Part shown: positions 14,655 through 18,622 of the stretch, piece after piece | How positions within the stretch are numbered: the first letter of the stretch is position 1 | Layout of the letters: every line of letters starts with the position of its first letter | Source of the DNA: an uncultured Eubacteriales bacterium | GTDB lineage: Bacteria > Bacillota > Clostridia > Oscillospirales > Oscillospiraceae | Reading direction: 5' to 3' | Assembly: GCA_934572535.1 (NCBI GenBank) | Contig: CAKTLJ010000028.1 | Location: forward strand, 1 to 18,622 | DNA length: 18,622 bases | Program-made: the position numbers and the translations under genes | The notes under the pieces: generated by a model | What the model was told of the DNA's origin: nothing | The model's database searches: none | The model's input: only the letters and a program-made list of their open reading frames with translations

Positions 14655-15346
14655 GCTGATCCCTCCTTTCCGTTTACGGTATCATACCACGAAGCTGCTA
14701 TCTTTACAACTACATTTAGAACAGCAGTGCTTCCCCTGCCTCTAAGCGCTTGGCCCACACTCTCCTTCAAATACGCCGGGTTCTTCTCCAAGGCAGATAT
14801 GGTATAGTCCGCATCTACCAGACAGGAGAACAGCATCCGGGTGTCCAACATAGCTTCTACCGGATAATCAAAGGTCGGCCCCGGAAGTTCTGGTGCCGAA
14901 AACTTAGGAAAATGATACGTTCCAAATACTTTTTTAGCGTTCAAATATTCCTCTTTCGTGGATAGTGCCGGTTCTTTCTGCGTCAAACAGGCCGCATAGT
15001 TTTCCGCCTGCCACATCGCGTCTAGCTCATCCATGGAGCGCAACCCGTCGTGATGCCCTAAGATCGACTCGATCACTGAGGTATAGCGGAGACGTGCGTT
15101 CTTCTTCCGTAAGTACAGATAACCCGCCCCACCAACAGCGTGGTCGATCCCGTGGTGCGTCCCCAGCAAAACGCCTTGAAAACGATCCGAATATTTTCCA
15201 AAGTCGTGGAGATCTCCCGTGATCTTCGCCTCTTCTGCTCTCCCGATCTCCTGGCCATACATCCCAGCCAGTTTCCCCACCTCTGCAAGGTGATCCTTGT
15301 TGAGAACAAGCGGGTTTGATTTGGCATAATACTTTTTAATATCCAT
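14651..15346 (-). CDS. Stand-alone Cas3-type HD domain protein (truncated Cas3 lineage)
   Basis: The protein has 231 residues. It carries the HD nuclease pattern of Cas3: His19, His47-Asp48 in LHDFGK, His69 in IDHAVGG, and GHHDG at 97-101, followed by CLVDADY at 175-181, a segment also found in the full Cas3 of this window (CLVDADY at 158-164). It ends about 50 residues later with no helicase. Its last about 20 codons coincide with the promoter and ribosome binding site of the next gene, so the reading frame seems fused to a foreign upstream region. The ATG at 15346 was preferred because GAGG lies 8-10 nt upstream; a start at 15361 would overlap the AraC stop by 4 bp. It may be a remnant or a free HD nuclease. 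Confidence 0.82.
   Translation of the reverse strand: MDIKKYYAKSNPLVLNKDHLAEVGKLAGMYGQEIGRAEEAKITGDLHDFGKYSDRFQGVLLGTHHGIDHAVGGAGYLYLRKKNARLRYTSVIESILGHHDGLRSMDELDAMWQAENYAACLTQKEPALSTKEEYLNAKKVFGTYHFPKFSAPELPGPTFDYPVEAMLDTRMLFSCLVDADYTISALEKNPAYLKESVGQALRGRGSTAVLNVVVKIAASWYDTVNGKEGSA
14681..14709 (-). promoter_or_regulatory. Candidate promoter of the AAA/PD-(D/E)xK gene, inside the HD reading frame
   Basis: On the minus strand TTGTAA (14704-14709) and TATGAT (14681-14686) are 17 nt apart, and the -10 is preceded by TGG as in extended -10 promoters. The start of transcription would fall about 20 nt before the ribosome binding site and ATG at 14654. This is the best promoter match in the window. 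Confidence 0.65.
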
Positions 15347-15357
15347 CTTCTTTTTCC

Positions 15358-16275
15358 TCATTTACAATCATTTTCTCCCTGTATTCCTTTTCGGCACTGC
15401 CCTGGCGTCTTCCCCATTTTCTCTCGAAAGAGCTTGCCAAAATAGCTGGGGTCCGGGAAGCCGCACCGCTCCCCCACCTGCGCCGCAGGCCAGTCCGTGG
15501 TCAGCAGCAGGTGGCGGGCCTGCTCCAAGCGGTAAGTCGTCAGAAATTCCATGGGCGAGATGCCCAGCACCTGCCGGAAACAGTTAAGGCAGGTATTGCT
15601 GCTGACGTTGGCCGCCGTTGCGATTTCCGCCAGAGTAAGCTTTTGGGAAAAGTTGGCTTGCAGATAGGCGATCATCTGCTTGAGCCGGACTTGGTTGATC
15701 CGTTGGGTGGTACTCAAGTGATGTCGGGGCAGATCGGCCCGGTGTTCATATAAAATTTCCCACACCCGGGACATACATCGGTGAATACGAAGCTCGCTGG
15801 CTCCCTCCTCTCTCTGGCTCAAGTGATAGGCACGCTGTAAGAGCGCCACGATCTCCCGCTGCCAGCCGACCGCCGGGTCCAGCTGGAGGACACCCAGCCC
15901 CCGGCTCCCAAGGAGCGGCGCAACATATTTCCGATAGAGCAGACTTTGGGGCGGCGCAATGAACAACGGGTCCATGATAATCGAAAACATCTCTGCGTCC
16001 GGCGTCTCCGGAGCGGGCTTGGCCATGTGGAGCAGATTCGCGTTTTTCAAGATCCCCTGCCCGGCGGAGAGCGTATAGTGCTCGTTCTCCACAGCGTACT
16101 CGATGGTCCCCCGGGTGATGACGTTGAACTCCAGCTCCGGGTGCCAATGCCAATGGATCCCCGCCCGGTCGAACTGGTCCATGATGTCCAGGTAAAACCG
16201 GATGGGATACTCCGGCGTACTGCTCAGATCTAGGGCCATGAGGGTGTGGTCGGTTTGAATCTCTGTTACTTGCAT
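15358..16275 (-). CDS. AraC-family transcriptional regulator with N-terminal cupin domain
   Basis: The protein has 305 residues. The N-terminal half shows a cupin-type sensor (HWHWHPELEFNVITRGTIEY, then LSAGQGILKNANLLHM). The last 100 residues form the paired helix-turn-helix of AraC/XylS regulators: LTLAEIATAANVSSNTCLNC and, in the second, GERCGFPDPSYFGKLFREKMGKTP. The sensor ligand is unknown. The ATG at 16275 was chosen over 16344 because AGAGGT lies just upstream, whereas the upstream start has no binding site and would put the intergenic repeats inside the gene. It is divergent from the MaoC/CoA-transferase pair across 146 bp and most likely controls it. Its stop overlaps the alternative HD start by 4 bp. 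Confidence 0.9.
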   Translation of the reverse strand: MQVTEIQTDHTLMALDLSSTPEYPIRFYLDIMDQFDRAGIHWHWHPELEFNVITRGTIEYAVENEHYTLSAGQGILKNANLLHMAKPAPETPDAEMFSIIMDPLFIAPPQSLLYRKYVAPLLGSRGLGVLQLDPAVGWQREIVALLQRAYHLSQREEGASELRIHRCMSRVWEILYEHRADLPRHHLSTTQRINQVRLKQMIAYLQANFSQKLTLAEIATAANVSSNTCLNCFRQVLGISPMEFLTTYRLEQARHLLLTTDWPAAQVGERCGFPDPSYFGKLFREKMGKTPGQCRKGIQGENDCK

Positions 16276-16289
16276 ACGCAACCTCTTTT

Positions 16290-16330
16290 GTGATATTTCA
16301 CCAGAATCTAGCGATATTTTCCGATGTATC
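16290..16330. promoter_or_regulatory. Candidate operator for the AraC-type regulator
   Basis: GATATTT occurs at 16292-16298 and again at 16313-16319, exactly 21 bp apart (two helical turns), followed by the related GATGTATC at 16323-16330. The first copy also sits in an imperfect palindrome GTGA-N4-TCAC (16290-16301). AraC-family proteins usually bind direct repeats in the intergenic region of divergent targets. Binding is inferred, not shown. Confidence 0.35.
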
Positions 16331-16421
16331 TTTTCATCTTTCATGATAAAATACTAGCAGAAAAGAGAAGACCCTGCAACCAAAAACAACGCAAGCTCTG
16401 TGCGATAAGGAGGCTGAGTCT

Positions 16422-16859
16422 ATGTCAACACTGCATTTTGAAATCGGGAAAGAATATACTCTGACCAAAACCTTTGCAGAAAGCGACGTCTATCTCTTCG
16501 CCGGGATCATTGGCGACCTTTTCCCCGCCCACGTCAACGAAGAGTACTGCAAACGAATGCCGTATAAAACCCGCCTGGTCCACGGCTGTCTGACGTTCAG
16601 CCTGTGCTCCACAGTCAGCGGCATGGCAGGGGTGGACAGCGGCCATGACATCTTGGCCATGGGCTATGACCAGGTAAAATTCTTAAAGCCCGTCTTTTTC
16701 GGAGACACCATCACCGCCACTTACCGCATCACAGAGGTCAACGAAGCCCGCCGAAAAACCACCGGTGTGTGCGTCATGACCAACCAGCGGGGTGAGATCG
16801 TCCTGACCTGTCTGCATTACATGAAGGTCATCGATCCCGTTCTCCCCGCGGATGCATAA
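16422..16859 (+). CDS. MaoC-type (R)-specific enoyl-CoA hydratase/dehydratase
   Basis: The protein has 145 residues and a single hot-dog fold. FAESDVYLFAGIIGDLFPAHVNEEY contains the catalytic Asp32 and His37 of the MaoC/PhaJ hydratase signature (D-x-x-P-x-H), and the later KPVFFGDTITATYRITEV is the usual substrate-tunnel segment. Such enzymes hydrate trans-2-enoyl-CoA or dehydrate (R)-3-hydroxyacyl-CoA in the cytoplasm. The ATG follows AAGGAGG with a 10-nt gap. It is the first gene of a pair with the CoA-transferase 14 bp downstream, suggesting that a CoA ester made or used by the transferase is its substrate. Which acyl chain is used cannot be told from sequence. Confidence 0.85.
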   Translation: MSTLHFEIGKEYTLTKTFAESDVYLFAGIIGDLFPAHVNEEYCKRMPYKTRLVHGCLTFSLCSTVSGMAGVDSGHDILAMGYDQVKFLKPVFFGDTITATYRITEVNEARRKTTGVCVMTNQRGEIVLTCLHYMKVIDPVLPADA

Positions 16860-16873
16860 AAGGGGGCGTCTCC

Positions 16874-18217
16874 ATGAATGCTTGGCACAAAAAATACTTA
16901 GCCGGAGAATTCTCTGGCATTCCTGCCCGGGACCTTTACGCCCAACGGCTGGGCACGTTGCAGGACGCTCTGAACCTTATCGAAGACGGCGACTGTCTCA
17001 CCTGGTCCACCCACGGCAGCGAGCCGAAAGCCTTCCTCAGCCAGCTGCACACCATCGCCCCTCGCTTGACGCAGGGTGTGGACTGCTGGAACACCATCAG
17101 TCGCTACGACTATCCCGTGACCCGCGATGTGTCCTTGGCCGGAACATTCCGACACCACACCTTCTTTTTCGACAAGTGGTCCGTGGCTGCCCAGGGCAGA
17201 GAATTTTACGCCTACTTCCCCGTCAACCAGCACAATTACGGCCAGGAACTGCGGCGCTGTCTGCCGCCCAACGTCTTCATTGCCCAAGTCTCCCCCATGG
17301 ACAAGCATGGGTATGTGCACCTGAGCTGTGATTTGATCATGACCCTGGAAAATCTCTACCGGGCTGATAAGATCATCTTCGAGGTCAACGCCCAGGCCCC
17401 TACCGTCTGGGGCGAGAGCGCCCTGCCTGTCTCCATGGCAGACGTCCTCTACGAGGTAGACGAGCCCATCTACCAGCTCCAGGACCCGCCCATCGGTCCC
17501 ACGGAAGAAACCATCGCAAGCTACGTCACCGAGCTCATGCAGGACGGCGACTGTATCCAGCTTGGCTTCGGCGGCATTCCCAATGCCATCGGTTTCCACC
17601 TCATGACCAAGCATGACCTGGGGATCCACACGGAACAAATCGGGACTTCTATGGCCCATCTTATAGACTGCGGCGCCGTAACCAACCGGTATAAAGCCAT
17701 CGACAAAGGCATTACCGTCGGGACCTTCCTCTCTGGGGACGCCTTTCTCTACGACTTCGTGGACTACCATCCCCGCCTCTGCCTCCGCCGCAGCTGCTAC
17801 ACCAACGATCCTTACGTCATCGCCAAAAATGACAACGTGGTGTCCGTCAATGCCTCCCTTCAGATCGATCTGACCGGCCAGGTCTGTGCCGAGTCCATCG
17901 GCCCCAAGCAGCACTCCGGCACCGGCGGAGCGACGGATTTCGCTTGGGGGGCGTACCACTCCAAAGGCGGCCGGGCCATCCTCGCCCAAAGCTCCACCAC
18001 CAAACAAGGCACTCTCTCCCGCATCGTTCCCACGCTGGACCCCGGGGCCATTGTCTCTGTCTCCCGGAACCTGACGGACCTGGTGGTGACAGAGTACGGC
18101 GTTGCCAAACTCCGCCAGAGAACCGTGCGCCAGCGCGTTGAGAATCTCATCGCCATTGCTCACCCGGATTTCCGCGCCGAGCTACGGCGGAAAGCGAGTA
18201 GATCGATGTATTATTAA
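16874..18217 (+). CDS. Acetyl-CoA hydrolase/transferase-family CoA-transferase (butyrate/4-hydroxybutyrate type)
   Basis: The protein has 447 residues, normal for the family. Visible motifs are the CoA-contacting GFGGIPNAIG (231-240), the catalytic Glu254 in GIHTEQIG, and the loop GTGGATDF (349-356) followed by the C-terminal signature LVVTEYGVAKLR. The glutamate forms the enzyme-CoA thioester that passes CoA between acids such as acetate and butyrate or 4-hydroxybutyrate. The ATG follows a GGGGG-rich binding site. It is co-transcribed with the MaoC gene and ends before a strong terminator. The exact acid pair is not determined; butyryl-CoA:acetate, 4-hydroxybutyrate or another short hydroxy acid are all possible. 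Confidence 0.9.
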   Translation: MNAWHKKYLAGEFSGIPARDLYAQRLGTLQDALNLIEDGDCLTWSTHGSEPKAFLSQLHTIAPRLTQGVDCWNTISRYDYPVTRDVSLAGTFRHHTFFFDKWSVAAQGREFYAYFPVNQHNYGQELRRCLPPNVFIAQVSPMDKHGYVHLSCDLIMTLENLYRADKIIFEVNAQAPTVWGESALPVSMADVLYEVDEPIYQLQDPPIGPTEETIASYVTELMQDGDCIQLGFGGIPNAIGFHLMTKHDLGIHTEQIGTSMAHLIDCGAVTNRYKAIDKGITVGTFLSGDAFLYDFVDYHPRLCLRRSCYTNDPYVIAKNDNVVSVNASLQIDLTGQVCAESIGPKQHSGTGGATDFAWGAYHSKGGRAILAQSSTTKQGTLSRIVPTLDPGAIVSVSRNLTDLVVTEYGVAKLRQRTVRQRVENLIAIAHPDFRAELRRKASRSMYY

Positions 18218-18247
18218 ACTGCTTTTCAGCAAGTATGATATACTTAA

Positions 18248-18280
18248 AAACGCGCCCTGAGCCAAAATCAGAGCGCGTTT
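18248..18280. terminator. Bidirectional rho-independent terminator
   Basis: AAACGCGCCCTGA (18248-18260) pairs with TCAGAGCGCGTTT (18268-18280) with one mismatch around a 7-nt loop. A T-rich tract (TTTCTTTCT) follows on the plus strand and an A run precedes it, so it can end both the CoA-transferase operon and the converging AAA/PD-(D/E)xK copy, whose stop codon is at 18285. Confidence 0.85.
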
Positions 18281-18284
18281 CTTT

Positions 18285-18622
18285 CTATTCATGATTCTCG
18301 TGATTTTTCTTGACCAGGCACCGCTTTTTATAAAATGCAATGCCATAGCACAGGATATCATCATAGTCATCTGCAAAGTCTTTCGCATACTGCCGGTCCT
18401 CGATCTGCTGCAAAGCCGCCTCACAGCTTGCCTCCAGACCATCCAGCGTCTTGGCATACTTGGCTTCAAAGATGGCCACTTGACGTTTTTCCATGTTATA
18501 AACAACAACGTCACTGCGACCCTCACCATGCTCCCGGTTCGATTCCACGGCACAGCCAGTGCCTGCCAAAATACCGGCCAAAAACGCATGATAAAAGTCC
18601 TCTTTGTAGTCATGGTAACTGA
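18285..18622 (-). CDS. AAA-ATPase-like / PD-(D/E)xK protein, second copy, C-terminal part (cut by window edge)
   Basis: The last 112 codons are present and run off the right edge; the frame is open to 18622. SYHDYKEDFYHAFLAGILAG, then VESNREHGEGRSDVVVY, VAIFEAKYA and CYGIAFYKKRCLVK closely parallel the complete protein at 12996-14654. The nuclease residues Asp (GEGRSD) and Glu-x-Lys (FEAKY) are intact. At the nucleotide level this copy is more AT-rich and has many synonymous and some amino-acid differences, so it is an old duplication or a separate acquisition and not a recent one. It ends in KKNHENHE where the other ends in KGT. Function is unknown. An ATG at 18581 is only an internal methionine. 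Confidence 0.88.
   Translation of the reverse strand, partial: SYHDYKEDFYHAFLAGILAGTGCAVESNREHGEGRSDVVVYNMEKRQVAIFEAKYAKTLDGLEASCEAALQQIEDRQYAKDFADDYDDILCYGIAFYKKRCLVKKNHENHE

Noticed and set aside
16276..16344. Longer N-terminus for the AraC regulator starting at 16344
   Set aside because: No ribosome binding site precedes it, and it would place the candidate operator repeats in coding sequence; 16275 has AGAGGT upstream.
16898..18163. 421-residue minus-strand open frame opposite the CoA-transferase
   Set aside because: It is a composition-driven shadow; the plus-strand protein has all family motifs.

Overview
The window looks like a piece of a chromosome from a high-GC, anaerobic gut-type Firmicute (Clostridia, Oscillospiraceae-like). 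This rests on strong AGGAGG-type ribosome binding sites, GC-rich coding sequence, a type I-C CRISPR-Cas locus, a MaoC/CoA-transferase pair of the kind found in butyrate producers, and multi-copy AAA-ATPase/PD-(D/E)xK proteins common in gut anaerobes. No 16S rRNA or other taxonomic marker is present, so this is an inference.

Left part (1-7936): a complete, apparently intact type I-C CRISPR-Cas locus, all on the minus strand. The transcription order is cas3, cas5c, cas8c (with an internal cas11c start), cas7c, cas4, cas1, cas2, then a leader of about 175 bp, then the array. The array runs off the left edge of the window. Most junctions overlap by 4 bp or lie within a few bases, so this is one translationally coupled operon. 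A sigma-70-like promoter lies upstream of cas3 and another lies in the leader. There is no cas6, as expected for type I-C, where Cas5c processes the crRNA.

Middle (7937-12995): a 46-bp perfect palindrome separates cas3 from a type III restriction-modification pair (mod then res, minus strand). The central part of mod is visibly more AT-rich than its ends, which suggests exchange of the target-recognition region. Upstream of mod are about 285 bp without a recognisable gene, a strong hairpin terminator and a 3' fragment resembling an initiator tRNA gene, which may mark the edge of the defence island.

Right part (12996-18622): an AAA-ATPase/PD-(D/E)xK protein; a stand-alone Cas3-type HD domain, truncated before the helicase, whose 3' end contains a promoter for the ATPase gene; an AraC-family regulator; and, divergently, a MaoC-type hydratase and a CoA-transferase that probably form the regulator's target operon. 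A second, diverged and partial copy of the AAA/PD-(D/E)xK gene begins at the right edge. The two copies lie in the same orientation on either side of the metabolic cassette.

The best candidates for a second look are the internal cas11c start, the 46-bp palindrome, the orphan Cas3 HD gene fused to the promoter region of its neighbour, the mosaic mod gene and the tRNA relic. No clearly new defence system could be demonstrated from sequence alone.
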